A DNA stretch of 64,000 nucleotides from Oceanospirillales bacterium (lineage in GTDB: Bacteria > Pseudomonadota > Gammaproteobacteria > Pseudomonadales > Balneatricaceae): assembly GCA_018223185.1 (NCBI GenBank), contig JAAEYW010000017.1, forward strand, positions 1 through 64,000, read 5' to 3'. Positions 26,567 through 36,117 of this stretch are shown in pieces (the stretch's first letter is position 1; every line of letters starts with the position of its first letter). The position numbers and the translations under genes are program-made. The notes under the pieces are model-generated. The model was not told where the DNA came from. It did not search any database and saw only the letters and a program-made list of their open reading frames with translations.

Positions 26567-27292
26567 TTGGACAGTGCAACGCTGGTCTTATTGGGCGCAG
26601 GATTAATCACCGGCTTTTCAAAATTTTCGGTTGGCGGTATGGGAATGCTGATCCTGCCATTACTGATGATCGCTTACACGGGTCCCGAAGCATTGGGTAT
26701 GATTGTGCCGATGTATATCCTGACAGATCTGGTCGTCATCTCGCTATATCGCAAGGAGGTGAATTGGGGAGTGCTGTTACGATTGCTCCCCCTGCAACTC
26801 CTGGGGATGGTAATTGGTAGTTGGTTGTTAGCCGATATGAGTGCCTCGGTGTTCTCTTTGCTTGTTGGCAGCATCATTATCGCTATGGTGTCCTTAAGCT
26901 GGTGGCTGGAGCATCATGATGCTGGATTTATGCGTCATCCGGCGATGGCTTCCTGCATTGGATTGGTGGCCGGCGTTGTCAGTATGACTGCCAGTGCGGC
27001 AGGACCTTTAATGAGTCTCTATATGCTGGAGCAGAAACTCACAAAAACGGCCTATATCAGTACCCGTGCGTTTTTATTTTTGATTATTGATCTGGCCAAA
27101 ATCCCCCTGTTGCTGAGCTTAGGGTACGTTAATTTAGAAACAACCCTGGCCGGTATAATGGCTTTACCCGCGGTTGCTATTGGTGCATTTCTCGGGTTCT
27201 GGATGTTACGTGGGTTAGAATTAGCGCAGTTTAAATGGATAATCAGAGGGATGGCTGCAGTTGCAGCAATCAAGCTGTTTCTGTTCAGTTGA
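26567..27292 (+). CDS. TauE/SafE-family anion permease
   Basis: A 241-residue membrane protein with eight predicted helices and the family start GAGLITGFSKFSVGGMGML. Members export or import sulfur-containing or carboxylic anions (TauE for sulfoacetate, SafE). The start is a TTG at 26567, chosen because AAGGAG lies 9-10 bp upstream and no ATG occurs before residue 25. It is presumably controlled by the divergent LysR regulator. The substrate is unknown. Confidence 0.82.
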   Translation: MDSATLVLLGAGLITGFSKFSVGGMGMLILPLLMIAYTGPEALGMIVPMYILTDLVVISLYRKEVNWGVLLRLLPLQLLGMVIGSWLLADMSASVFSLLVGSIIIAMVSLSWWLEHHDAGFMRHPAMASCIGLVAGVVSMTASAAGPLMSLYMLEQKLTKTAYISTRAFLFLIIDLAKIPLLLSLGYVNLETTLAGIMALPAVAIGAFLGFWMLRGLELAQFKWIIRGMAAVAAIKLFLFS

Positions 27293-27478
27293 TGATCCGG
27301 ATAGGATCCGGGCATATGACAGAGCGACACGCAACGTTTTGCAAAAAGCGTAATCTAGTGTGACCGGGGTAGTGTACGTCGGTTTCATCATCGCTCCGCA
27401 GTTTCTTCGTCAACACATAGGCGGTGCTATCCACAGTGTTTAATCCGTTGGCATCGTTAGATCGATAAGGAGAGTTTC

Positions 27479-28450
27479 ATGAAAATTGCTGTTTTAGATG
27501 ATTATCAGGATGCTGTTAAAACGCTGGATTGTTTCAAGATCCTCAGTGGACATGATGTTCACGTCTTTACTGAAACCTACACCGATACACACGAGTTAGC
27601 TCTAAAACTATTTGATTTTGAAGCCTTAGTTTTAATTAGAGAGCGCACTCAAATTACCGGGGAGTTGTTGTCAAAACTCCCAAACCTCAGGCTTATCAGC
27701 CAAACCGGTAAAATCAGTAACCACTTGAATCCAACGTTGTGCCAAAAATATGGTGTATCTGTCGTTGAAGGTATTGGCTCTCCTGTCGCACCATCTGAAC
27801 TTTGCTGGGCGTTGATCATGGCTGCTTCGCGAAACATCCCTGAATATTGTGCAAACCTGTCACGCTCTCAATGGCAGGACTCAGGAGTGCTGGGGTTAGG
27901 CCGGACATTACATGGTTTAACGATAGGGATTTGGGGGTATGGGAAAATTGGGCAGCGTATTGCCCAATACGCAAAAGTATTTGGTATGTCTGTGCTTGTT
28001 TGGGGCAGTGAGGCATCCAGAAAACTAGCCGAAGAACATGGGTTTGTTGCAGCAACATCCAAACATGAGTTTTTTAGTAGCGCTGACATTGTTTCACTTC
28101 ATTTAAGGTTAAATGAGACGACAAAAAACTGTGTTACCAAAGCTGATTTAGCGTGCATGAAGTCAGACTCACTATTTGTTAATACAAGTCGGGCCGAGTT
28201 GGTTGAGCCTGATGCGCTGTATAGCGAAATGAAAGAGAAGCAAACAAAACGTGCTGCATTAGATGTGTTTTTAGTTGAGCCCGCAAAGAGAGAGAGTGAA
28301 GCATTACTGTCGTTGCCTAATGTACTTTGCACTCCTCACCTTGGTTATGTAGAAAAAGGGAGTTACGAACTTTATTTTAAAGTAGCATTTGAAAACGTCG
28401 TGGCTTTTTCGCAAGGAAACTGTACGGGTCTGATAACACCGGACACTTAA
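27479..28450 (+). CDS. D-isomer-specific 2-hydroxyacid dehydrogenase family protein
   Basis: A 323-residue NAD-dependent dehydrogenase. The nucleotide-binding GYGKIGQRIA lies at about residues 153-162, with the catalytic set Arg in NTSRAELV, Glu in VEPA and His in CTPHLGY. It resembles phosphoglycerate dehydrogenase-like enzymes. A GGAGAG ribosome site precedes the ATG. It stands alone between the TauE gene and a convergent transporter operon. Its AT-richer third codon positions suggest a separate history. The substrate (a 2-ketoacid) is unknown. Confidence 0.85.
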   Translation: MKIAVLDDYQDAVKTLDCFKILSGHDVHVFTETYTDTHELALKLFDFEALVLIRERTQITGELLSKLPNLRLISQTGKISNHLNPTLCQKYGVSVVEGIGSPVAPSELCWALIMAASRNIPEYCANLSRSQWQDSGVLGLGRTLHGLTIGIWGYGKIGQRIAQYAKVFGMSVLVWGSEASRKLAEEHGFVAATSKHEFFSSADIVSLHLRLNETTKNCVTKADLACMKSDSLFVNTSRAELVEPDALYSEMKEKQTKRAALDVFLVEPAKRESEALLSLPNVLCTPHLGYVEKGSYELYFKVAFENVVAFSQGNCTGLITPDT

Positions 28451-28522
28451 ATAGCAGACTAAAAACAGTCAGTTATTAATCTGCGTCAGCGGAAGCAGGG
28501 TTTGGTATTTAACCATAACAGA

Positions 28523-28567
28523 GGGTCACAATATGCCAGCACCGAGCGTGCTGGTATATTGTGCCCC
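28523..28567. terminator. 20-bp-stem hairpin between convergent genes
   Basis: The arms 28523-28542 and 28548-28567 pair at 19 of 20 positions (one mismatch, one G-U) around a 5-nt loop. It lies between the convergent dehydrogenase and tctA genes, so it is likely a bidirectional transcription stop. There is no T-run on either side. Confidence 0.6.
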
Positions 28568-28640
28568 TTAGACCATATTAAGTAAGTACTGAACAACATA
28601 CCGAATGAGTTGGCTATATAACCCGAAATAGCATCTGGTC

Positions 28641-30131
28641 TTATGCCGCTGAAACGCGTTTACCCTCTTTAACTTTACTGATGATATACACCACGATAGA
28701 CAGAACAGTAATGCTTAATAATGCCAGACTGATCGGTCTGGTGAAAAAGATACTCAGATCACCTGATGATATCCCCATCGCCTGCTTAAAGCGCGTCAGG
28801 AACACAGGCCCCAGCACCATCCCCAGAATAATAGGAATTGCTGGAATATCGTTCTTTCTGAGAACATATCCAACACCGGCAAAAAACAGAGCAATCAGTG
28901 CATCACTGACCTGATAATTCTGGCTATAACTACCGATAAAACCGAGAACAAGAATAAATGCGCCGATAAACCGCCCCCGAATACGGGTCAGGTTCACCAT
29001 CCATTTAGTTGCAAACGTCAGATAGACAAAACAGAAGATATTCATCATAAACAATGAAATATAAAGACCGGAGATAAACTCGGGCCGCTCTGCAAACAGT
29101 GTTGGGCCCGGTACATAGTTATGTACCATAAAGACCGCCAGCAGCATAGCCATCAACGCATCAGCAGGAATACCAAACGCCAGCAGCGGCACCATAACCG
29201 ATGCAGTCACCGCATTATTAGATGTTTCCGATGCAATCAGGCCCGCCGGGTTGCCCTTACCAAATGAGTCAGGATCTTTAGAAAATTTCTGGGCCAGTGT
29301 GTACGAGAAAAACTGAGAACCAAACTCTCCCACCCCGGGCAGCAGCCCCATAATGACCCCCAGAAATGCGGAGCGGGCGACAGTCATTTTATTGCGTAGT
29401 AGCTCGATAACACCACTGAAGTGCCCTTCGCCCTCCAGCTTTGTTACGTGAGCGTCATTACCCTTTTTAGACAGCAACACAAACGCCTGAGACATCGCAA
29501 ACAGACCGATAACAACCGGCACCAACGGAATACCACCCAGCAACCAGGTCTGTCCGAAGGTAAATACCTGCGAGTTAAACGAACGGTCAATACCGACAGA
29601 TCCAAGAAAAATACCAAAGCCCAGCATTATCACGGCTGCAGGCACATGCTTCCGGTGTGCCAACACAACAAAAACCATCCCCAGCAATGCCAGCATAGCA
29701 AATTCAGGTGAACCGAATTTCTGCGCAACTTTCGCAAGAACCGGAGCCAGAAGTACCAGCGAGGTAACACTAATAATGCCACCCACAAACGATGAGGTGT
29801 AAGCGATTGATAACGCTCGTTTACCCTCTCCCCGCTGTGCCATCGGATAACCATCATAGGTAGTCAGTACAGCCACAGGTGTCCCGGGGGTATTCATCAG
29901 AATCGCGGGGATTGCACCGCCATACCAGGCACCACCATACACACCAACAAGTAGCATAACCCCCGCAAGAGGCTCCATCGAGAAGCTCAGGGGCAACAGT
30001 ATTGCGATAACTCCGGCGGGCTCAAGACCCGGAATAGAACCGATAGTCACACCGATCAGCGCACCTAAGAAGATCGCCACTAACACATTTAAGTGGGCAA
30101 CTTCATTTAAACCCAGCAGAATACTATCCAT
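28641..30131 (-). CDS. tctA: TTT transporter large permease (TctA family), second copy
   Basis: A 496-residue membrane protein with about 12 helices and TctA motifs (IGSIPGLEPAGVIAILLPLSF near the start, LLPGVGEFGSQFFSYTLAQKF in the second half, FGIPADALMAMLL). The ATG at 30131 (MDSILLG) is preferred, with GGGA 7 bp upstream. With the TctB and TctC proteins encoded just upstream it imports a carboxylate. It belongs to the usp-tctC-tctB-tctA operon driven from about 32.3 kb and has its own separate TctB, unlike the fused system at 12.4 kb. Confidence 0.9.
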   Translation of the reverse strand: MDSILLGLNEVAHLNVLVAIFLGALIGVTIGSIPGLEPAGVIAILLPLSFSMEPLAGVMLLVGVYGGAWYGGAIPAILMNTPGTPVAVLTTYDGYPMAQRGEGKRALSIAYTSSFVGGIISVTSLVLLAPVLAKVAQKFGSPEFAMLALLGMVFVVLAHRKHVPAAVIMLGFGIFLGSVGIDRSFNSQVFTFGQTWLLGGIPLVPVVIGLFAMSQAFVLLSKKGNDAHVTKLEGEGHFSGVIELLRNKMTVARSAFLGVIMGLLPGVGEFGSQFFSYTLAQKFSKDPDSFGKGNPAGLIASETSNNAVTASVMVPLLAFGIPADALMAMLLAVFMVHNYVPGPTLFAERPEFISGLYISLFMMNIFCFVYLTFATKWMVNLTRIRGRFIGAFILVLGFIGSYSQNYQVSDALIALFFAGVGYVLRKNDIPAIPIILGMVLGPVFLTRFKQAMGISSGDLSIFFTRPISLALLSITVLSIVVYIISKVKEGKRVSAA

Positions 30132-30145
30132 TGCATTTCCCAATA

Positions 30146-30736
30146 TTAGAGATAAGAATTTGCAAAATCTGACCAGTCATTCGGTAAGAATTCATACAAC
30201 CAGACATCATCCATCCACAGACCGATTACGTATCTGAAGATAAAAGCGATGGCGACAGTGACTAAAAAAGTTGCAATGAACCAGTAGCGATTAAGCAATC
30301 GGGACAACGCAAGCAGAACCGTAACGAACAGCAATGTCGTGAGAAAAAAACCCGTAACGTTGAGCATGTGAATGTAGATATAAAAGAACACGCTGGTAAT
30401 AACAGGGACCCGGTTATAGGAAACCGAATCATACAGATACTCTGACCAGGTTTTCAGATCGACTGAAAAGATCTCTTTCAATTTCCCGGCAACCATTACA
30501 AGAGAAAAAATTGCCATAATTCCCAGCCCGATAAGAGGAGCAATCATGGGCTGCAGGAACCAGCCTTTATCAGTATCAATTATGCGGGCCTGAGAAGGGA
30601 CAAAGCAGAGTAAACCTATGCTCACTAAGATCACCAGAATATAGAAAGGAAAGTTATCCTCGCCATTCAGCAACCTCCGTTTTTCACAGAGCATATCTTC
30701 ATTATCAGTGGGTGAGTTATTGTCTTTATTTTTCAT
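30146..30736 (-). CDS. tctB: TTT transporter small permease (TctB family)
   Basis: About 196 residues with a charged 30-residue N-terminus and four to five membrane helices (FPFYILVILVSIGLLCF, MIAPLIGLGIMAIFSLVMVAG and later ones). The start is uncertain: the ATG at 30736 is used, but a TTG at 30748 has a better-placed GGAGAGA site. It lies between tctC and tctA, 14 bp from tctA, and is the weakly conserved accessory membrane subunit. Confidence 0.8.
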   Translation of the reverse strand: MKNKDNNSPTDNEDMLCEKRRLLNGEDNFPFYILVILVSIGLLCFVPSQARIIDTDKGWFLQPMIAPLIGLGIMAIFSLVMVAGKLKEIFSVDLKTWSEYLYDSVSYNRVPVITSVFFYIYIHMLNVTGFFLTTLLFVTVLLALSRLLNRYWFIATFLVTVAIAFIFRYVIGLWMDDVWLYEFLPNDWSDFANSYL

Positions 30737-30807
30737 ATCAACGCTCAAACAGTCTCTCTCCAACTCTTATACCAGCCAGAGAGAGACACTTCTAAATAAC
30801 TGACAAC

Positions 30808-31755
30808 TTACTTGCTCATATATTTGAGCAGATCTTTACTTTGTTCGACTTCATCAGCTATACGCTTACGGGCTTCAGCCTCAGGCTGCCAGTAAACCGT
30901 TGCACCCGTTGTCTCCGCGATCTGCTTCACACGCTCAGACTCAAGCGCCTTCTTCGCGATTTCCGCGATCTTATCTTTGATCTCCTGCGGCGTACCCTTA
31001 GGTACGAACAAGCCATTCCAGGTGGTCAGCGGGATACCGGCAATTTCGTTCAGTGTCGGTGCATCAGGCGCAACACTGATACGCTGTGATGTGAAAGAGG
31101 TCAGCACTTTCGCATCGCCAGACTTCAGACACGCCAGAATCAGTTGAGTCGTGGTGTTGATTACATCAGCATCACCGTTTGCCAGAACTGAACAGTCAGT
31201 CGCATCAAAAGGTGCATCAGATGAAAAGTTAACACCCAGAGCTTCTGCAGCTTTGAAGGTCATAGCGGTCGGTCCTGCCTGATAACCGAAATGACCCAGA
31301 GAAACGTCATTTTTCTGAGAGTAATCAGCCAGCTCTTTCATAGAGCTGTAGGGAGCATCGCCCCGGGTAGCCAGCACAAATGGGTAATCCAGGAAGATAC
31401 CAACCGGCTCAAAGGTATCGTGGCCCCAAGGTACATCACCTACCAGAATCTTAACAGTAAGCAGATCATTAACAAATGAACCGATGGTCAGACCATCAGG
31501 ACGTGCCAATGCCACTTCAGAGGTTCCGATAACTGCGCCACCGCCAGGTTTGTTAACAACGGTTGCAGGTTTACCAGTCTCTTTGGTCATCTCTTCTGCA
31601 ATGATGCGGGTGAGGACATCTTCGAGATCGCCCGGAGGCCATGGCACAATAAATTTAACCGGACGTGATGGATATTCAGATGCGGCCACCATGGGTGCTG
31701 CAAGCACTGAACATGCTAATACAAGACCTGAAACCATCGTTGTTATTTTTTTCAT
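30808..31755 (-). CDS. tctC: TTT transporter binding protein (TctC/Bug family), second copy
   Basis: A 315-residue periplasmic protein with a signal peptide (about 1-25) followed by YPSRPVKFIVPWPPGDLEDVLTRI and VVNKPGGGAVIGTSEV, the two loops that hold a carboxylate in Bug proteins. The usual PGGGxD motif reads PPGDLEDV here, suggesting an altered binding pocket. It is the substrate-capturing part of the transporter encoded downstream. The ligand is probably the compound handled by the neighbouring catabolic operon (inference). Confidence 0.9.
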   Translation of the reverse strand: MKKITTMVSGLVLACSVLAAPMVAASEYPSRPVKFIVPWPPGDLEDVLTRIIAEEMTKETGKPATVVNKPGGGAVIGTSEVALARPDGLTIGSFVNDLLTVKILVGDVPWGHDTFEPVGIFLDYPFVLATRGDAPYSSMKELADYSQKNDVSLGHFGYQAGPTAMTFKAAEALGVNFSSDAPFDATDCSVLANGDADVINTTTQLILACLKSGDAKVLTSFTSQRISVAPDAPTLNEIAGIPLTTWNGLFVPKGTPQEIKDKIAEIAKKALESERVKQIAETTGATVYWQPEAEARKRIADEVEQSKDLLKYMSK

Positions 31756-31797
31756 GAATTACCTCTATTTTTTACTTTTACTTGTTGAGTTTAAAAG

Positions 31798-32289
31798 TTA
31801 TTCACTTGCCCCTTTCAGCGGAACAATGAGAACAGGACAGACACTGTGATGGATTACCTTCTGCGCCGTAGAGCCCAGAAACATGCGAGAAAGGGAGGAA
31901 CTTTCCCTGTCTCCCATCACGATCAGATCTGCATTGAACATCTTTGCAGCTTTGACAATACACTTATCCGGCACTCCCTGAAGAACCTGAACAGTGGGCT
32001 CATCAATCAGCTTTGCATCTTCTTCCGACAGCTCCTCATCATGAAAACTGATCAGACGCTGTTCAATACGTTCCATGCGTTCAGAAAAGATTTTTGCCAG
32101 TCGTGAACGACTAACCGACTCAGGCAGATAGTCATTGATTATCTCTTCCGTAGCACCGGCGAGTGGTTCTACAACGTGCAGATAAATGATTCGAGCGCTA
32201 TGAGCTTTTGCCTGTTCAATGGCAGCCCTGAATGCAGGACGACTACCGAGACCTAAGTCAGAAGCGTATATGATTGTATTTATTTTCAT
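31798..32289 (-). CDS. Universal stress protein, TTT-linked
   Basis: A 163-residue single UspA domain with the nucleotide motif MGDRESSSLSRMFLGSTAQKV near residues 128-148 and the typical start NTIIYASDLGLGSRPAF. It is the first gene of the usp-tctCBA unit, the third transporter-Usp pairing in this window. A near-perfect TTCTC-N7-GAGAA palindrome lies 20 bp upstream of its start. Confidence 0.88.
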   Translation of the reverse strand: MKINTIIYASDLGLGSRPAFRAAIEQAKAHSARIIYLHVVEPLAGATEEIINDYLPESVSRSRLAKIFSERMERIEQRLISFHDEELSEEDAKLIDEPTVQVLQGVPDKCIVKAAKMFNADLIVMGDRESSSLSRMFLGSTAQKVIHHSVCPVLIVPLKGASE

Positions 32290-32308
32290 ATATCAAAAAC
32301 CATCAAAT

Positions 32309-32325
32309 TTCTCATAATTTGAGAA
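32309..32325 (-). promoter_or_regulatory. Putative IclR operator TTCTC-ATAATTT-GAGAA before usp-tctCBA
   Basis: A perfect dyad (TTCTCA-TAATT-TGAGAA), 20 bp upstream of the usp start codon, where a repressor would block transcription. A half site (TTCTCATATTTGAC) lies at 32369. Matching dyads occur at 44769 and 50164. Confidence 0.65.
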
Positions 32326-32473
32326 TACATACTTATTTTTAAAACATCAACATAAAAAATACACACTTTTCTCATATTTGACAAAAAAACAACATTTAGC
32401 ACTTATTGTTTGCACTCCGGGTGAGCACAACAATATTTCACCCAGAAATAGCGCACTAAAAGAGGTCGCGCGG

Positions 32474-33412
32474 TTATTCAACCCAGATTTTCAGCAACGG
32501 CAGAATAATGGCTAATGAGAGCAGAGAGAGCACGGTGGTAGACATAATGGCACTGGACGCCAGCTCTACCCGGCGTTCATACTGCCTGGCAAAGATAAAA
32601 ACCATTGAGCCCGTCGGTAGAGAGGACATCAGAACAACGGACGCCGCCCAGAACGCATCCAGCCCCATCAGACAGACAACCAGCAAAGCAACTAACGGGT
32701 TCACTACCCCTTTAACCAGGGTTACCCAGATCAACCGCCCCTTCTCACCCTGAATGGTAATACCCACCAGCGAAGCGCCCATGGCAAACAGTGCGACGGG
32801 GGCCGCAGATGGGGCCAGCATCGAAAAAAGATTGTTAACCGGTACAGGGATCGGTATTGAAAAGTAGGAGAAGAGTCCGCCAGCAACTGGTGCTATCAAC
32901 ACGGGGTTTTTAAGAAACATTCTGGAGAACGTATTCCAGGCATTCTGCCAGTAAGTTCCACCGGTACTTTTGTTACCGACAAACGCCAGGCCGATAATAA
33001 ACACCATGTTGGTCGCCAGTGTCGCAATCACAACCGGCACGGTGCCCTTTTCACCAAACATATAGAAGGCTAACGGCACGCCCATATAGATAGTATTACC
33101 CCAGCCACAGATCAGTGAAATAACGGTCGCATCGAGACTATCCCGACTCTTAAGGCCCCGGTAGCCAAAGACACCCAGTAGCATGGTCAAAGCGGTGGCA
33201 ATGAAATAAGCGGCAATAAAGGAAGGATTTACCAACGAGTCCAGCGAGACCCTGGCCATCGCCAGAAACAGCATCGGCGGCACAGCAAAGTTGATGACAA
33301 AATAGTTGAGCGCCTGCACAGCGCTCATCGGTATACCGCCGGATCTGCAAGCCAGCCAGCCGATAAAAATCACCGCAAACACCGGTAAAACAATATTAAT
33401 GACGAGTTCCAA
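32474..33412 (-). CDS. AEC-family (auxin efflux carrier-like) transporter
   Basis: A 312-residue membrane protein with about ten helices and the AEC pattern (NYFVINFAVPPMLFLAMARVSL near residue 36; the final LPTGSMVFIFARQYE). Family members move malonate, malate or other organic anions. The start is a TTG with GGAGAG upstream. It is the last gene of the 12-gene operon, 56 bp after the carboxymuconolactone decarboxylase-like gene, and could take up substrate or export a product. Confidence 0.85.
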   Translation of the reverse strand: MELVINIVLPVFAVIFIGWLACRSGGIPMSAVQALNYFVINFAVPPMLFLAMARVSLDSLVNPSFIAAYFIATALTMLLGVFGYRGLKSRDSLDATVISLICGWGNTIYMGVPLAFYMFGEKGTVPVVIATLATNMVFIIGLAFVGNKSTGGTYWQNAWNTFSRMFLKNPVLIAPVAGGLFSYFSIPIPVPVNNLFSMLAPSAAPVALFAMGASLVGITIQGEKGRLIWVTLVKGVVNPLVALLVVCLMGLDAFWAASVVLMSSLPTGSMVFIFARQYERRVELASSAIMSTTVLSLLSLAIILPLLKIWVE

Positions 33413-33468
33413 ACACTCTCTCCTACTGACGTGTTCTGCGTCATTAATCCGGGATTAACACGGTCTGA

Positions 33469-33864
33469 TCAGTCCTCAAGATTGTTCAGATCGATGCCCT
33501 CTTCCTCCATGACTTGCATCGCAATACGGAAACTGTCAATAGCAGCAGGAACGCCACAATAGATAGCAACCTGCATCAGCACTTCACGAATCTGCACGGG
33601 TGTCAGGCCGTTGTTCAGAGCCCCCCGTACATGTAACGCAAGCTCGTGTGGACGGTTAAGGGCGGAGATCATCGCCAGATTAATCATGCTCCGCTCTTTC
33701 TTCTCCAGCCCCTCTCGTTGCCAGACATCCCCCCAGCAGTATTCCGTCACTAATTGCTGCAACGGTTTATTAAACTCGTTAGAGTTATTGATAGAACGAT
33801 CAACATAAGTATCGCCCAATACCTCTTTTCTCAACTTCAAACCTGCGTCAAATTTTTCACTCAT
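33469..33864 (-). CDS. Carboxymuconolactone decarboxylase-like protein
   Basis: A 131-residue single-domain CMD/PcaC-like protein: VTEYCWGDVWQREGLEKKERSM, NRPHELALHVRGALNNGLT and IYCGVPAAIDSFR. PcaC decarboxylates 4-carboxymuconolactone; the AhpD-type CXXC redox pair is absent, so an enzymatic decarboxylase role is more likely than peroxidase. It sits just after the hydratase gene in the catabolic operon. No other beta-ketoadipate genes are present, so its substrate may differ from that of PcaC. Confidence 0.83.
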   Translation of the reverse strand: MSEKFDAGLKLRKEVLGDTYVDRSINNSNEFNKPLQQLVTEYCWGDVWQREGLEKKERSMINLAMISALNRPHELALHVRGALNNGLTPVQIREVLMQVAIYCGVPAAIDSFRIAMQVMEEEGIDLNNLED

Positions 33865-33892
33865 AACTCACCTGTGTATCCATAAAGCTCAC

Positions 33893-34660
33893 CTATTTAT
33901 AGGAAAGAACCAGTTCGCCTCCCAGCATCGTTAAACGGTAGGTTGTTCCCGGAATCATATCGATCGGTTTCGTCAGAGAACCACTGATAAAGTGCTGACC
34001 CGCTTCAACACGTCCGTGAAGTGCCAGCAAGCTACGCACCATCTTAATGAAGGAGTTCAATGGCCCTCCCAGCACGCTGGCCGGCGAACCGCTGAGGGTT
34101 TCAGTCGCCGTCGTCAGACTGCATTCAACCTCGGTTGCTGTCTGCCCCGGTATAAATGGCTGCAGCTCACCTAGCTGATAAAAAGAAGCGACCGCATTAT
34201 CCGCCACAAAGCCGCCGATGCTGAACGTCCAGCCCAGCCGGGAATCAGCAATTTCAAAAGCCGGTGCAATCCAGGCAATCGCTTCAATGATCTGTTGGTC
34301 GGTGTAAACATCACCCTCAAGATCATGGCCCAGAATAAACGCCAGTTCTGCTTCAAGCTTGGGTGCAATCACCGCGTCAGAGCTGAGACTGTCGCCCTCA
34401 ATCAGCATATCACTGAAAAGCACACCATAAACCGGCTCCTCAAGCCCGAAGCGGTCCAGTGCCGGCTGATTGGCCATCGCGACTTTCCAGCCAGACAGGG
34501 CTTTGCCTTCTGAAACCATCTGCTTAATCAGCTGCCGCTGGACGCCATAACCATCCTCGATAGTGAAACAATCAAATTCAGTCACCTCGCTGAGTGGGAG
34601 GCACTCAACCCGGGCGTTATGAATCGCTGCGGCCGCCTGTTGATAAACGGTGTTTTTCAT
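33893..34660 (-). CDS. 2-keto-4-pentenoate hydratase family protein (MhpD/XylJ-like)
   Basis: A 255-residue protein of the FAH/hydratase fold with acidic metal ligands in PKLEAELAFILGHDLE (near residues 101-116) and the C-terminal ISGSLTKPIDMIPGTTYRL. Enzymes of this family hydrate 2-hydroxypenta-2,4-dienoate after meta ring cleavage or decarboxylate oxalocrotonate (the latter is XylI-like). The ATG at 34660 overlaps the upstream aldehyde dehydrogenase stop (TGATG), so translation is coupled. No matching aldolase (MhpE) is seen in the window. Confidence 0.83.
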   Translation of the reverse strand: MKNTVYQQAAAAIHNARVECLPLSEVTEFDCFTIEDGYGVQRQLIKQMVSEGKALSGWKVAMANQPALDRFGLEEPVYGVLFSDMLIEGDSLSSDAVIAPKLEAELAFILGHDLEGDVYTDQQIIEAIAWIAPAFEIADSRLGWTFSIGGFVADNAVASFYQLGELQPFIPGQTATEVECSLTTATETLSGSPASVLGGPLNSFIKMVRSLLALHGRVEAGQHFISGSLTKPIDMIPGTTYRLTMLGGELVLSYK

Positions 34661-36117
34661 CACAGACCGCCCAGACAGACATACTTAATTTCCAGATAAT
34701 CTTCAATGCCGTACTTAGAGCCTTCGCGGCCGATACCGGATGACTTAACCCCCCCAAAAGGGGCAACCTCATTGGAAATCAGTCCCGTGTTAACACCGAC
34801 CATGCCATACTCCAGCTCTTCGCTGACGCGAATATATGTCGAGATACTCTGGGTGTACATGTAAGACGCCAGGCCATATTCCGTATCATTGGCCATCTCA
34901 ATCGCTTCATCGATAGTGTCAAACTTAAACAGCGCCGCGACCGGGCCAAAAATTTCATCGGAGTAGAAGTCCATAGAACGCTGCGCATCACCCAGCACCA
35001 CCGGGTGCATAAAGCGCTGCTGCTCATCAAACTCAACGTTTCTTGAGGTGATCTGCACGGCCCCTTTATCCCGGGCATCATCGATCATCGCTTTAATAGA
35101 ACGATAGGCTTTACGGTCAATCAGCGGGCCAAGTTCGGCACCCGGCACTGCACCGTCAGCCACGACCAGTTTATCCACAGCGGCGGCAAGCCTGGCAGAA
35201 AACAGATCATACACACCACTCTGAACCAGTATGCGGTTGGCACAGACACAGGTCTGGCCATTGTTGCGGAACTTGGCAATCAGTGCCCCCTCTACCGCTT
35301 TATCGAGATCGGCATCATCAAATACGATAAACGGCGCGTTACCCCCCAGTTCCAGAGAGACTTTTTTAACGTTGGAAGCGCACTGCTGCATCAGTAACTT
35401 GCCAATATCGGTAGAACCGGTGAATGACAGTTTGCGCACGGTGGGACTTTCGCACAGTGCGGTACCAATCTCAGAAGAGCGGCCATTAACCACCTGTAAT
35501 ACACCCGCAGGAACACCCGCCTTATCTGCCAGGTAAGCCAGGGCAAAAGCTGTCAGAGGCGTCTGTGACGCCGGCTTGATTATGATGGAGCAACCTGCAG
35601 CCAGTGCAGGACCGGCCTTCCGGGTAATCATCGCCGCCGGAAAGTTCCACGGCGTTACTGCAGCACAGACACCAATCGGCTCTTTTCTGACCGTCAGACG
35701 GGTGCCAGGAACGACCTCAGGAATCACATCACCATATGTGCGTTTTGCTTCTTCAGAAAACCACTCGATAAAGGATGCGGCATAGGCGATCTCGCCTTTG
35801 GCTTCTGCGACCGGTTTGCCCTGTTCGGCAGACAGAATCTTACCCAGGTCATCCTGATTCTCCATGATCAGATCAAACCACTTGCGCAAAATCTGTGATC
35901 GATGTTTCGCGGTGGTTTTCTTCCACGACTTCCAGGCTGAGTCTGCAAAACCGATGGCAGCTTCCGTTTCCTTCTGTCCCATAACAGGAACAACCGTTAT
36001 TACAGCATCATCAGCAGGATTAACAACCTCAACAGTTTCGCCTGAATCCGCTGGTGTCCATTTGCCATTAATGAAGCATAAGCTTTTAAGTAGCTCTGGG
36101 TTTGACAGTGTCAGCAT
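34660..36117 (-). CDS. NAD(P)-dependent aldehyde dehydrogenase, succinate-semialdehyde type
   Basis: A 485-residue aldehyde dehydrogenase; start ATG 36117 (MLTLSNPELL) after GAAAGAG, rejecting a TTG extension. The catalytic Glu lies in SLELGGNAPF and the catalytic Cys in NNGQTCVCAN; the C-terminal GVKSSGIGREGSKYGIEDYLEIKY is typical of GabD-like enzymes. It probably oxidises a semialdehyde from the pathway to an acid entering central metabolism. It is the first of three ALDH genes in the locus. Confidence 0.88.
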   Translation of the reverse strand: MLTLSNPELLKSLCFINGKWTPADSGETVEVVNPADDAVITVVPVMGQKETEAAIGFADSAWKSWKKTTAKHRSQILRKWFDLIMENQDDLGKILSAEQGKPVAEAKGEIAYAASFIEWFSEEAKRTYGDVIPEVVPGTRLTVRKEPIGVCAAVTPWNFPAAMITRKAGPALAAGCSIIIKPASQTPLTAFALAYLADKAGVPAGVLQVVNGRSSEIGTALCESPTVRKLSFTGSTDIGKLLMQQCASNVKKVSLELGGNAPFIVFDDADLDKAVEGALIAKFRNNGQTCVCANRILVQSGVYDLFSARLAAAVDKLVVADGAVPGAELGPLIDRKAYRSIKAMIDDARDKGAVQITSRNVEFDEQQRFMHPVVLGDAQRSMDFYSDEIFGPVAALFKFDTIDEAIEMANDTEYGLASYMYTQSISTYIRVSEELEYGMVGVNTGLISNEVAPFGGVKSSGIGREGSKYGIEDYLEIKYVCLGGL

